DNA of 64,000 nucleotides from an uncultured Saprospiraceae bacterium (GTDB taxonomy: Bacteria > Bacteroidota > Bacteroidia > Chitinophagales > Saprospiraceae), in assembly GCA_937872385.1 (NCBI GenBank), contig CALMSO010000047.1, forward strand, positions 1-64,000, given 5' to 3'. Shown piece after piece: positions 25,909 to 35,014 of the stretch. A model generated the notes under the pieces. The model made no database searches. It had not been told where the DNA came from and was given only the letters and a program-made list of their open reading frames with translations. Both the position numbers and the translations under genes were made by a program. The number at the start of each line of letters is the position of its first letter. Position 1 is the stretch's first letter.

Positions 25909-26140
25909 TAGGATGAATGGGGGAATGGGGCAAATAGGGGAATAGGATGAATGGGGGAATGGGGTTTAGAAAGGTTTAAAGGTTGAGAAGTGTAGGATAT
26001 AAGGCCTGCTGAGTGTGGCGAAAAGCAAACAGCGAACAGTGTCCCGTACTAAAGTCTGGCATCTGGTATCTCAAAATCTGGCGTCTAAAATCTATCGTCT
26101 ATTATCTAAAAATCTGGCATTTGGCATTTGGCATCCAAAC
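25909..26140 (+). repeat. Mosaic heptamer repeat element, copy B
   Basis: Occupies the whole gap between two convergent genes. Order: GAATGGG/GAATAGG-type units (25915-25972), GGTTTAGAAAGGTTTAAAGG and GGTTGAGAAG (25962-25990), a core related to copies C and E (25991-26050), GCAAACA/GCGAACA heptamers (26024-26039), then CTGGCAT, CTAAAAT, CTATCGT and CTATTAT heptamers to 26135. It lacks the palindromic end module. Confidence 0.78.
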
Positions 26141-26143
26141 ATA

Positions 26144-28834
26144 TTACACTTCTTTATTCAAATCCAACTCGACATAAAACATATCAAAACCGTCGCGTTT
26201 GATGGTAAAACCTTTCTTTTCAAAGAGTCGAAGCATCGCTTTGTTGGTAGCTAATACCGAGGCATAGACCTTGCGCAGGCCCTTGTCGCGGGCTATTTCA
26301 AGAATAAAATCGGTGAGTACCGTGCCCAATCCCTGTTTGTGCCAAGGGTCAGCAATCATAATAGCATATTCGGCACTTTCGCCCCAGGCATCGGCAATAA
26401 TGCGCACCACGCCAATCATCTGCTTGTCGCCTTCGCTTGCTGTTTCTACAATGATAGCAACTTCCCGGTCATAATCATTGTGCGTATAGCGCGTCAGAAA
26501 TTCGTGCGTTACCTGTGGTACATATCCAAAAAAACGATAATACAAAGACTCCTTAGACAGGTGCGTAAACATCCGCTCTACGAGGGGCTCGTCTTCTGGG
26601 CGGATGGGGCGCAGCAAGGCGGGCGTACCGTCGCGCAGCTGCATGTCGCGGGTGTACTTTGCTGGATAAGGCGAAATGACAAGATGCTGATAATCAGTAA
26701 CTTTTCGACGAATAGTCGAAGCATCGAGCACGATATGCGCATCCACCACGACCCCACCTTCGGCATCGGCCAGCAGCGGATTGATGTCTATTTCGGCAAT
26801 TTCCGGAAAATCCATGAGCAAATAAGCAAATTTGCAAAGTATAAACGCCAGCTCTTCCAAATGCACGCCCGGCTGCCCGCGATAGCCTTTCAGCAGCGGA
26901 TAGATGCGCGTGTGGCGAATGATTTGTCGTGCCAGTGCCATATTGAGCGGCGGCAGCCCAAGCCGAGTGTCTTTAAATATTTCTACCGCAATGCCCCCCT
27001 GCCCGAAGGCAATAACGGGCCCAAAAACCGGGTCTTTTTTCGCACCGATAAACAGCTCAAACGGCTTCTGAATCATTTTTTCGACCAGCACGCCTTGCAC
27101 GCGAGCCTCTGGCCGGTATTGCCGAACATTAGCTAGGATGCGCTCAAAAGCAAGGCGCACGGCTTCAGCATCAGCGAGATTCAAGGCTAGGCCCACTACA
27201 TCAGTTTTGTGGCCAATATCGGGTGATTCAATTTTCAAAACCACCGGATAACCAAGACGGTCTGCTATTGGCAAGGCTTCCTCGGCGCTTTGCACCAGCA
27301 CGGGCATATTCACAGGGATGTTATAATGCGCCAGCAAGGTTTTCGACGCTGCTTCCGAAAGCTGCCTTTCGCCTGTTTTCAAAGCTGCTTCAATCAGCTG
27401 CTGCACGGCTTTGGTGTCTGGTTCAAATTCTTGTGGAATTTCTGAAGGCGTTTCATATAGCAGTTTTAGATGCTGCGAATATTGATACATTTTAATAAAA
27501 ACATCCACGGCACTTTCCGGATAACGGTAGTTGGGCACGCGGCCATGTTCGAGCATCTCACGGGCATCGGCTACGTCGCGTTCACCCATCCACACTGCCA
27601 AAATCGGCTTGCGACGCTCCTTGGCTACCTGCACCACTTCGATGGCTACTTCATTGGGGCGAGTCATGGCCTGAGCGGTCAAAATCACCAGCACGCCATC
27701 TACGTTTACATCTCTAAGGCAGATTTCTAATGCTTGGCGAAAGGTTTCGGCATTGGCATCGCCGAGTACATCCACGGGGTTGTTGCGGCTCCAGTGGGCA
27801 GGCAGCAGCTCGTCGAGTTGAAGCATGGTTTCTTCAGAAAATTGCGCCATTCTACCCCCATTTTCGATCAGATAATCGGTAGCCAGCACGCCGGGGCCAC
27901 CGGCATTGGTTAGAATGGCTAAACGATTGTTGCGCGGACGTGGCTGCATGGCTAAAGCCTGGGCACAGTTGAACAGTTGCGCAATGGTATCCACCCGAAT
28001 AATCCCTGCCCGCCGGAAAGCCGCATCGCACGTAGCGGCATCGCCCGCCAATGACCCCGTGTGCGAGAGCGCAGCCCGGCCACCTTCGCGGCTTTTGCCG
28101 GCTTTGAGTACAATGATGGGCTTGGAACGGGCAAAAGCGCGAGCCGCACTCATAAAACGCCGTGCCTCCCGCAGGCTTTCCATGTAAATGAGAATGGAAT
28201 GGGTATTGCTATCCATCCCGAAATAATCAATTAAATCGGCGTAGTTAATATCTATCATAGCGCCCACCGATACAAAATAACTGAACCCCACGCTTTGATC
28301 TTCCGCCCAATCGAGAATGGAAGTGCTCAGCGCACCACTCTGCGAAATGAAGGCAATATTGCCCTTGAGCGCGGTGCGAGTGGCAAAAGTGGCATTTAGC
28401 CCAAGGCTGGGACTGATAATGCCCAAACAATCGGGCCCAATAATACGCATTCCGTACTGCCGGGCGATGGTCAGGAGCTGCTCGTAAACTTTTTCACCGG
28501 TTTCTTGAAAGCCTGCCGACATAATAATCAGTCCACCGACGCCTGCTTTGCCACATTCTTCTGCCAATTGGAGCGCCGTGCGGGCCGGAGTAGTGATAAT
28601 GGCGAGGTCTATTTTTTCGGCTATTTTGCCAATGTGCGCGTAGCAATGCCGATCGAGTACGGTATTGTATTTTAAATTAACGGGAAAAACATTGCCTCCA
28701 AAACCCGCAGTGAGCAAGTTTTTCATCACTACATGACCAATGGTCTGTTTTTTAATGGAAGCGCCAATGACCGCCACCGTGCGGGGCTTAAAAATTTTAT
28801 CCAGCGCTGCGCTGGTATTTCGTTTGGCTTGCAT
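26144..28834 (-). CDS. Acyl-CoA synthetase (NDP-forming)-GNAT acetyltransferase fusion (Pat/YfiQ-like)
   Basis: An 896-residue protein. Order: CoA-binding Rossmann domain (about 12-110, VAVIGASIKKQTIGHVVMKN), succinyl-CoA-ligase-like domain (about 150-300), ATP-grasp domain (about 480-700, with LGYPVVLKIESPDIGHKTDVVG), and C-terminal GNAT domain (about 735-890, IMIADPWHKQGLGTVL acetyl-CoA loop). This is the architecture of protein lysine acetyltransferases Pat/YfiQ that acetylate and silence acetyl-CoA synthetase. His258 in ALSHTGSLAGD matches the phospho-His of active ADP-forming enzymes, so ligase activity may also be retained. It lies 32 bp after a deacetylase gene. Confidence 0.9.
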   Translation of the reverse strand: MQAKRNTSAALDKIFKPRTVAVIGASIKKQTIGHVVMKNLLTAGFGGNVFPVNLKYNTVLDRHCYAHIGKIAEKIDLAIITTPARTALQLAEECGKAGVGGLIIMSAGFQETGEKVYEQLLTIARQYGMRIIGPDCLGIISPSLGLNATFATRTALKGNIAFISQSGALSTSILDWAEDQSVGFSYFVSVGAMIDINYADLIDYFGMDSNTHSILIYMESLREARRFMSAARAFARSKPIIVLKAGKSREGGRAALSHTGSLAGDAATCDAAFRRAGIIRVDTIAQLFNCAQALAMQPRPRNNRLAILTNAGGPGVLATDYLIENGGRMAQFSEETMLQLDELLPAHWSRNNPVDVLGDANAETFRQALEICLRDVNVDGVLVILTAQAMTRPNEVAIEVVQVAKERRKPILAVWMGERDVADAREMLEHGRVPNYRYPESAVDVFIKMYQYSQHLKLLYETPSEIPQEFEPDTKAVQQLIEAALKTGERQLSEAASKTLLAHYNIPVNMPVLVQSAEEALPIADRLGYPVVLKIESPDIGHKTDVVGLALNLADAEAVRLAFERILANVRQYRPEARVQGVLVEKMIQKPFELFIGAKKDPVFGPVIAFGQGGIAVEIFKDTRLGLPPLNMALARQIIRHTRIYPLLKGYRGQPGVHLEELAFILCKFAYLLMDFPEIAEIDINPLLADAEGGVVVDAHIVLDASTIRRKVTDYQHLVISPYPAKYTRDMQLRDGTPALLRPIRPEDEPLVERMFTHLSKESLYYRFFGYVPQVTHEFLTRYTHNDYDREVAIIVETASEGDKQMIGVVRIIADAWGESAEYAIMIADPWHKQGLGTVLTDFILEIARDKGLRKVYASVLATNKAMLRLFEKKGFTIKRDGFDMFYVELDLNKEV

Positions 28835-28866
28835 GGCAGTGATTTATCGAGTGTGAGCAAGGTGTA

Positions 28867-29823
28867 CTAAAACTTCCAGTAAGGGCGCAAATTGGCAATA
28901 ATTGAGTGCAAATACGCATCGTAGGTTTCCCAGGCGCGCAGCCCCGAAATGGTTTCTTCTTCAACGAAAGGAATCGGCTCGTTATTGATACCAGCTACAA
29001 AATTATACACGCCTTTTTGCAATGCATCGAGATTATAACCGCCTTCCAGCGTAGCAAAGATGTATAAAAACCGCTCGCGCAGCAATTGCCCAATTTTATA
29101 AAATGCTGTGGCAGAGACTTTTAACTGCAATAAAAGATCGTGCTGATGTGCATCAAAACCGGCTGATACGGCCACTACATCGGGTTGAAATTGCTCAGCT
29201 ACCGGCAAAAAATTAGTAACTGCATTTAGAAAAATATCATCGGCACTACCCGGCGGCAGCGGTACATTGACGGTGCAACCCTTGCCCTGCCCAATGCCAA
29301 TTTCATCTACAAAACCATGCCCCGGAAACGCCGGATACTGGTGAATAGACCAGTACATCACTTGGTCACTATCATAAAATATCTCGCTGGTACCGTCGCC
29401 GAGGTGCCCGTCGAAGTCAAAAATAACGACTCGTTTGCCTTTTTTTACAAAATGCTGAGCGGCAATTGCCACATTATTAAAAATACAAAAACCGCTGGCT
29501 TTGCCCGGATAGGCGTGGTGGCCCGGCGGTCGCACCAGCGCAAAATCTTGATTTTCAGCAGCATACATTGTTAAGCCAACTGCATAACGCGCTGCCTCAA
29601 AACTTCCGAACGAAGTAACGGTATCCTGGTCGAGCCGGCCGTCAAGCTTGCAGGCGTCTTGCACCAAGCGAATGTAGTCTTTGTCGTGTATAAGCGGCAG
29701 GTAGGGCAACCCGTCGGTGAGTGGCGCATCTGGCAACAAATCGAATATTTCGAGCCGTTTTTTATTTTCAGGATGCATCCCGGTATCATGCTGAAGACAA
29801 ACGCGATTATACAGTAGCTTCAT
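28867..29823 (-). CDS. Histone deacetylase superfamily protein (AcuC-like)
   Basis: A 318-residue zinc-dependent deacetylase of the class I/II HDAC fold. Active-site features: RPPGHHA with His102-His103, zinc ligands Asp138 and His140 in FDFDGHLGDGT, Asp224 in SAGFDAHQHD, and the catalytic Tyr263 in EGGYN. The residue after His140 is Leu where most relatives have a second His. Relatives deacetylate proteins (AcuC), acetoin-related compounds or polyamines. Placement directly upstream of a Pat-like acetyltransferase favours protein deacetylation. Confidence 0.9.
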   Translation of the reverse strand: MKLLYNRVCLQHDTGMHPENKKRLEIFDLLPDAPLTDGLPYLPLIHDKDYIRLVQDACKLDGRLDQDTVTSFGSFEAARYAVGLTMYAAENQDFALVRPPGHHAYPGKASGFCIFNNVAIAAQHFVKKGKRVVIFDFDGHLGDGTSEIFYDSDQVMYWSIHQYPAFPGHGFVDEIGIGQGKGCTVNVPLPPGSADDIFLNAVTNFLPVAEQFQPDVVAVSAGFDAHQHDLLLQLKVSATAFYKIGQLLRERFLYIFATLEGGYNLDALQKGVYNFVAGINNEPIPFVEEETISGLRAWETYDAYLHSIIANLRPYWKF

Positions 29824-29853
29824 TATATTTTATGTGTTTTTGTGCGCTTACTT

Positions 29854-29869
29854 GCTGTTCGCTTTTCGC
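29854..29869 (+). repeat. Short heptamer-type run (copy G)
   Basis: GCTGTTCGCTTTTCGC, the same GTTCGCT-type units seen at 16.9 and 18.57 kb, in the 119-bp gap between the deacetylase and GCS2-CBS genes. Confidence 0.45.
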
Positions 29870-29942
29870 AATACAAATCATTGATAATAAAGCTTTTAAC
29901 AGAAAAAATTATTTACAAAAATTAGGGCCCGTGGCCCAATAA

Positions 29943-31844
29943 TTACTGCCCAGCCGAGTCATCGCCCATTGCTTCGAGGATTCGCTTTACATCCGTATCG
30001 GTAATAATGCCAAGCAACTGACTGTCGCGTACAATAGGCAAACAGCCCAGCCCAAAGGTTTGCATCATTTGAATAGCACTTTTCACCGGCGTATCGGCTG
30101 TAATGGTAACAATATTCTTGACCATCATGTTTTTAATAGGCATCTGCTCCCAGTTGCCCGACAATGACATAAACGCTCGTACATTAGTAGCCGTGACCAA
30201 GCCCACCAAATCGCCCTCCTGGTTTTCTACTGGCAGGTGCCGAATGTTTTTCCATTCCATAATGGATTTGATAAGCGCCAGCGGCTCCTCTTCGCGCACG
30301 GTGAAAAGGTCGGTGCTCATCACCTTATCCACGGTGTCTTCTTCTATATTTACGGTGTAAATAGGCCGACAGTCCACGGGGTCCCAGGTATGCACTGGCG
30401 CGCCGGTTTCTTGCAGTTCGTGCATCGTACGCGTTAGTTTATTCACTGCTACCCCTGCGCCGTAGGCATCGCGCAGGCAGCGAAAGTTATGCACCTGCCA
30501 TTGGGCACCGTTTTGCTGCCGCAAGATACGCGCTTCGATAATGCCGAGGTAGCGGGCGATGTCCGTTGTATTCACACCTGCTTTTTCTAAGCCACTCTGC
30601 GCAATAGGTAACAACTCGTCGAGTAGCAGCCGCTCCGCCGAAATATTTTTACCCAACCAGTCGAAACCAGCATTGATACCAACCCGCGCCGCGCGGTAGA
30701 AATTGTCTTTAGCTGAACGAAACTCGGCAATTTGCTGAAGTTTGCGATAGCGATCTGGCATACCTTTGAGCAAGCCGAGCCAAAGGGCAAAGTTGGCCAT
30801 TTCATCGCTGATGGTAGGCCCCGCCGGTATATAACGACACTCAATGCGCAGGTGTGGCCAGCCCTCGGAAATACCGTAACAGATGCGATTCCAGGTGTAA
30901 ACCGTGCCATTGTGCAATTGTAGGGCGCGCAGTTTGGGCGTTTTGCCCTCCCGTAGCAGGTCCATAGAATTTTGCTCCACATTGGTAGAAAAGACCATTG
31001 GAAAGCGCGTGAGATGTTCTTTAAAAACCTCGGCCACTGAGTCGCGTAGCCAGCGATTACCAAAATAGACCCGCGACTGGCGCTCGCGCAGGTGCCCAGT
31101 GTAGGAGCGGGTGTCCACGCTTTGCTGAAAAAGCGCAATCCGGGTTTCGGCCCACAGTTCGCGCCCGAAGAGCAGCGGTGAATTAGTGCAGGCTGCCAGC
31201 ACCGGCCCGGAAATCATCTGCGCCCAATTATAATGCTCGACAAACTCGTCGGGATCTATTTGCAAATGTAATTGAAAACTGGTATTGCAAGCTTCAAACA
31301 AAATACTCGGATTGGAAGCAATAAGCTCGTCCACGCCAATGATGTGAATTTCAAAATCCCGACCGCGCATTTTACGCATAGTATTACTTAGAATATGATA
31401 GCGCTCCACTGGTGCCATGCAATCTTCTTCGAGGTGCAAATGCGTAAGCGAAGGCAAAATGCCGGTGAGCAGCACATTACTATCCGCATCGGAAGCAGCA
31501 TGCGTGGCCGTAGCCAGCATTTCCATGAGTTGGCGCTCGCTGTTGCGCAAACAATCAGAACGCAATTCAAAGGGATCAAGATTGATCTCCATATTGAACT
31601 TACCGATTTCTGTTGTAAAATGTGGGTCGGTCATCGCGCCGAGAATATCCGGAGCTGTCAAAGCGGGGCTACCGTCGTCGTGTATCAAGCAAAGCTCCTG
31701 CTCCGCGCCAATACGTTGCTTCCCTTTTTCAAACATTTTTTCATGCAGCATAATATCCAGTGCTTTAATATCATGTAATACTTGCACTAAATATTCATTG
31801 CGCTCACTCAGATGCAAGGCCGATTTGACAGATTTTTCGCCCAT
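29943..31844 (-). CDS. GCS2-type carboxylate-amine ligase with two C-terminal CBS domains
   Basis: A 633-residue protein. Residues about 35-400 match the glutamate-cysteine ligase-like GCS2 family: RIGAEQELCLI, EIGKFNMEINLDPFEL (about 96-111), NTSFQLHLQIDPDEF and a long substrate-site region through RIECRYIPAGPT. Residues about 505-620 hold two CBS motifs (VMSTDLFTVREEEPLALI and MMVKNIVTITADTPVKSA), which bind adenosyl nucleotides and would make activity energy-sensitive. The ligand joined is unknown; gamma-glutamyl transfer is a family inference. It precedes the deacetylase-acetyltransferase pair. Confidence 0.82.
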   Translation of the reverse strand: MGEKSVKSALHLSERNEYLVQVLHDIKALDIMLHEKMFEKGKQRIGAEQELCLIHDDGSPALTAPDILGAMTDPHFTTEIGKFNMEINLDPFELRSDCLRNSERQLMEMLATATHAASDADSNVLLTGILPSLTHLHLEEDCMAPVERYHILSNTMRKMRGRDFEIHIIGVDELIASNPSILFEACNTSFQLHLQIDPDEFVEHYNWAQMISGPVLAACTNSPLLFGRELWAETRIALFQQSVDTRSYTGHLRERQSRVYFGNRWLRDSVAEVFKEHLTRFPMVFSTNVEQNSMDLLREGKTPKLRALQLHNGTVYTWNRICYGISEGWPHLRIECRYIPAGPTISDEMANFALWLGLLKGMPDRYRKLQQIAEFRSAKDNFYRAARVGINAGFDWLGKNISAERLLLDELLPIAQSGLEKAGVNTTDIARYLGIIEARILRQQNGAQWQVHNFRCLRDAYGAGVAVNKLTRTMHELQETGAPVHTWDPVDCRPIYTVNIEEDTVDKVMSTDLFTVREEEPLALIKSIMEWKNIRHLPVENQEGDLVGLVTATNVRAFMSLSGNWEQMPIKNMMVKNIVTITADTPVKSAIQMMQTFGLGCLPIVRDSQLLGIITDTDVKRILEAMGDDSAGQ

Positions 31845-31877
31845 ATTATATCATTTTAAATAATAACCCCCTAAACC

Positions 31878-32726
31878 TTATTCCTTATAAAACAAAGTTG
31901 GAATTTTTGTTTGCAGCACCATCTGCCGGGTAGTGCTTTGCAAAAAAATACGCTGCCAAAAACTATGATGCGGAGCATACATCACGAGCACATCCACATT
32001 ATGCAAATCGGCAAAATCGCTCAATGCATCTACCACTGCCGCGCCTTCTATATTGTGAAATTGCACTTGCAAAGCCGGCGCTTGCTGCGCAAAAAATAGT
32101 TCAAGATCAGACATTTGCACATCGGTAGGCGCGCTCTGGCTCACATGCACGCAATGCAGCACCGGACGGAAAGGTTCGAGCAGTTGACTGGCTTTCCAGA
32201 TATGAAACGAATCGGCTTCGTTGAGTTCCGTAGCATACGCCACTACATCAATTTCGCCAAACTCCGCCTCGCCCGGCACCACCCACACCGGACAAGTAGC
32301 GCGCCCCAGCACGCCGGTAGTCACGCTGCCGAAAGTTTTGTCAAACGCATTGTGCTGCGCCCGGGTCCCCATAATCACCATATCCATTGCGTCGCGTTCC
32401 GTAATGTCTCGAATTACCGTCACCGGATTGCCGATCATTACTTCCGCGTGGATATTGGGTATCACCCGAAACTCGTAGCCCGTTTGTACCTGCGTCAGTC
32501 CTAATGCTACAAAATCTTGCAGTACCAACTCGGCTGCTGCTGCCTTATCTTGCATGGCTTTGGCCGCCATAATCGGAATATCCATTGCTTGATACTCAGG
32601 GTAAATGACGTGCAATAAAATAATGTCTGCTTCAAGTGTATCGGCTACGCGCAAGCAATAGCGAAAGGCATTTTGGGCAGTTTCGGAAAAATCGGTCGGA
32701 AACAATATCTTTTTGATGGTCTTCAT
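31878..32726 (-). CDS. Tandem-domain universal stress protein
   Basis: A 282-residue protein with two UspA folds. The first (about 1-145) begins KKILFPTDFSETAQNAFRYC and ends with the nucleotide-loop-like VIMGTRAQHNAFDKTFGSVT. The second (about 150-282) is degenerate and lacks a clear G-2X-G-9X-G(S/T) motif. ATG 32726 is chosen because MKTIKKILFPTDFS is the standard Usp start. It heads the minus-strand cluster with the GCS2-CBS, deacetylase and acetyltransferase genes, consistent with a stress- or energy-responsive group. Confidence 0.87.
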   Translation of the reverse strand: MKTIKKILFPTDFSETAQNAFRYCLRVADTLEADIILLHVIYPEYQAMDIPIMAAKAMQDKAAAAELVLQDFVALGLTQVQTGYEFRVIPNIHAEVMIGNPVTVIRDITERDAMDMVIMGTRAQHNAFDKTFGSVTTGVLGRATCPVWVVPGEAEFGEIDVVAYATELNEADSFHIWKASQLLEPFRPVLHCVHVSQSAPTDVQMSDLELFFAQQAPALQVQFHNIEGAAVVDALSDFADLHNVDVLVMYAPHHSFWQRIFLQSTTRQMVLQTKIPTLFYKE

Positions 32727-32880
32727 AGCAAGGTAAATTGTTAGCAATCAACTGCAAATAAGGCATTTGCTTGGTACGCAACGATGAGGAAAATCAATTG
32801 TCGCCATGATTTTTATCAAAAAACCGACCGCCAGATTTTACACGCACATTTAAAAATGTCAAAAAAAATCACCGCTCCTC

Positions 32881-32911
32881 TTGACAAGTTCGCTTGAGTG
32901 GTGTATCTTTG
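32881..32911 (+). promoter_or_regulatory. Promoter of the efflux regulator gene
   Basis: TTG at 32881-32883, a 20-bp spacer and an exact TATCTTTG box at 32904-32911. The start of transcription falls on or next to the TetR operator at 32919-32934. Confidence 0.72.
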
Positions 32912-32918
32912 TCGAAAA

Positions 32919-32934
32919 TTAACCAAAAAGTTAA
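32919..32934. promoter_or_regulatory. TetR operator copy 1
   Basis: TTAACCAAAAAGTTAA has inverted TTAAC/GTTAA arms with a 6-bp spacer, placed just downstream of the -7 box. The same 16 bp recur before the second gene of the operon, as expected of an autoregulatory site. Confidence 0.68.
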
Positions 32935-32949
32935 ATTTAAAAACCAATC

Positions 32950-33561
32950 ATGCCTAAAGACGTTTCGACGGAAGAAAAGATATTAGCAGCGGCCAAACAA
33001 GTGTTCCTGCGCGACGGCTATCACGGTGCCCGCATGGAAACAATCGCTAAAGAAGCGGATGTAAATAAGGCATTATTACATTATTATTTTCGCAGTAAGG
33101 ACAAGCTCTTTGAACAGATTTTTCAGCAATTAAAGGGCGGGCTGCTACCTCGGGTATCCGAAATTTTTAAATCGGATATACCGCTGTTCGACAAAATTCG
33201 GCTCTTTGTATCAGATTATATTGATTTGCTATTAGAAAATCCTTATGTACCGTTATTTTTAGTAAATGAAATTAATAAAAATCCAGAAAAATTTATGCAA
33301 AGTGCGGGTATATTCGAAAAAGTACAATCGTTTATGCCCTATTTTATAGTACAACTACAGGATGAAATCGAAAAAGGTAATATTCGTCCGATACATCCTA
33401 TGCACCTTTTGATGAATACCATGTCTATGTGCGCCTTTCCGTTTTTGGGCAAACCTATGCTGCAAAGGGTAGTTGGTATGAGCGACGCGCAGTATATGTC
33501 CATGATGCAAGAACGCAAGCAAATTGTAGCCGATTTTATTATCAATTCATTGAAAGTATAG
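32950..33561 (+). CDS. TetR family repressor of the efflux operon
   Basis: A 203-residue regulator with a TetR helix-turn-helix at residues 7-53 (EEKILAAAKQVFLRDGYHGA, then TIAKEADVNKALLHYYFRSKDKLF). The C-terminal ligand pocket is divergent, as is normal. It is the first gene of the efflux operon, and identical candidate operators lie before it and before the TolC gene. The gene content that follows parallels CecR (YbiH) with YbhGFSR of E. coli, so a multidrug or antibiotic-responsive repressor is likely. Confidence 0.9.
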   Translation: MPKDVSTEEKILAAAKQVFLRDGYHGARMETIAKEADVNKALLHYYFRSKDKLFEQIFQQLKGGLLPRVSEIFKSDIPLFDKIRLFVSDYIDLLLENPYVPLFLVNEINKNPEKFMQSAGIFEKVQSFMPYFIVQLQDEIEKGNIRPIHPMHLLMNTMSMCAFPFLGKPMLQRVVGMSDAQYMSMMQERKQIVADFIINSLKV

Positions 33562-33578
33562 TTTTTTTTGTTGCATTT

Positions 33579-33594
33579 TTAACCAAAAAGTTAA
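33579..33594. promoter_or_regulatory. TetR operator copy 2
   Basis: A second identical TTAACCAAAAAGTTAA lies in the 50-bp gap between the regulator and the TolC gene. It implies a second regulated start point or cooperative repression within the operon. Confidence 0.6.
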
Positions 33595-33611
33595 ATTAAA
33601 AAAACAATATT

Positions 33612-34907
33612 ATGACGCTTTCAAATTATAAGACTATCCGCATTTTTCTAATATTATTACTCGGTGGGGCTGGCATATTACACGCACAGCCCGCCGCTTT
33701 ATCATTAGAGCAATGTTATGAACTGCTGCGCACGCATCATCCCGCTGCTCAAAACCTGCCACTGCTGGAAGTCAGTCATCGCTTGCAAATGCAAAACCTG
33801 AACCGCCAATACCTGCCGCAGGCGCAGCTCAATGCGCAGGCCACTTGGCAATCGGACGTAACAGCGCTGCCGATCGAAGTGCCGCTGCCCGGTTTTAATA
33901 TTCCAACCATCAGCCAAGATCAATACCGCGCTACGCTCGAACTGCGTCAAACGCTGTGGGACGGCGGTGTCAACGCTCGACAAAAGGACATCCAAACTGC
34001 CGGCACGCAGGTAGCCCGCCAAAGCGTAGAAGTGGAATTGCACAACCTTAAAAATCAGGTTAATACGCTGTATTTCAGCATTTTACTTGCCGATGCGCAA
34101 CAAGAACTGAACAATGTTTTGCAAGAAAATCTACAAGCGCGCATCCAACGAATGGAAGCAGCCGTCGCCAATGGGGCCGCCACCCGCGCCAATCTTTACA
34201 GCTTGCAAGCCGAATTGCTGAAAGCCGAGCAGCAAGCCATTTCAATTCAGGCAAACCGGCGCAGCGCCGTGGCATCATTAGCTTTGTTATTACAACAAGA
34301 ACTAAATGAAAACATGATATTCGCTAAACCGGATGTAAATAACAGCATCACCAATACTGAAATTCAGCGGCCGGAATTAACGCTTTTTCAATACCAGCAG
34401 CAATTATTAACTGCGCAAAGCGATTTGATACCAGCTATCAACCTGCCCAAATTCAGTGCTTTTGCCACCGGTGGCTACGGCCGGCCCGGACTTAATTTTT
34501 TAGATAATGATTTTACACCCTATGCAATAGTTGGGGTAGGCATGAGCTGGAATGTATCAAATCTATATACCGGCAAGCAGCGCAACGACCAGCAAATACT
34601 GAGCATCCAGCAACAACAGGTGGATGTACAACGGCAGGCTTTTTTATTACAAACCAATACGCAGATACAACAATTGTACCACGAAATCACCCGACTTCAA
34701 GCATCCCTGCGTAAAGCCGAGCAGCAAATCGCGCTGCGCGAAACCATCCGCCAAACCGCCGAAGCACAATTAGACAATGGCATCATAACTTCCGCTGATT
34801 ATTTAGTAGAATTAAATGCAGAAAATCAGGCCAAGCTCGACCGTACCATCCAGGAATTACAATTATTATTAACAAATGCTAATTATGAAGTAATAATTGG
34901 TCGCTAA
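33612..34907 (+). CDS. TolC-like outer membrane efflux protein
   Basis: A 431-residue outer membrane factor with a signal peptide cleaved near residue 26 (ILHAQ). The mature part has the two OEP repeats with long Gln-rich coiled coils (about 170-240 and 330-410) of TolC trimers; LSLEQCYELLRTHHPAAQNLPL at the start and LDNGIITSADYLVELNAENQAKLD at the end are typical. It provides the exit duct for the ABC pump encoded downstream. Confidence 0.88.
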   Translation: MTLSNYKTIRIFLILLLGGAGILHAQPAALSLEQCYELLRTHHPAAQNLPLLEVSHRLQMQNLNRQYLPQAQLNAQATWQSDVTALPIEVPLPGFNIPTISQDQYRATLELRQTLWDGGVNARQKDIQTAGTQVARQSVEVELHNLKNQVNTLYFSILLADAQQELNNVLQENLQARIQRMEAAVANGAATRANLYSLQAELLKAEQQAISIQANRRSAVASLALLLQQELNENMIFAKPDVNNSITNTEIQRPELTLFQYQQQLLTAQSDLIPAINLPKFSAFATGGYGRPGLNFLDNDFTPYAIVGVGMSWNVSNLYTGKQRNDQQILSIQQQQVDVQRQAFLLQTNTQIQQLYHEITRLQASLRKAEQQIALRETIRQTAEAQLDNGIITSADYLVELNAENQAKLDRTIQELQLLLTNANYEVIIGR

Positions 34908-35014
34908 TACTGCAAGTGCATCATAACTTGTTGCATCTTGAAGATTGTACAAAATAAATTCTTTACAAAATGGTAACTTTTTCAAAAATCCATTGCAAAA
35001 CACCACATCAAATC

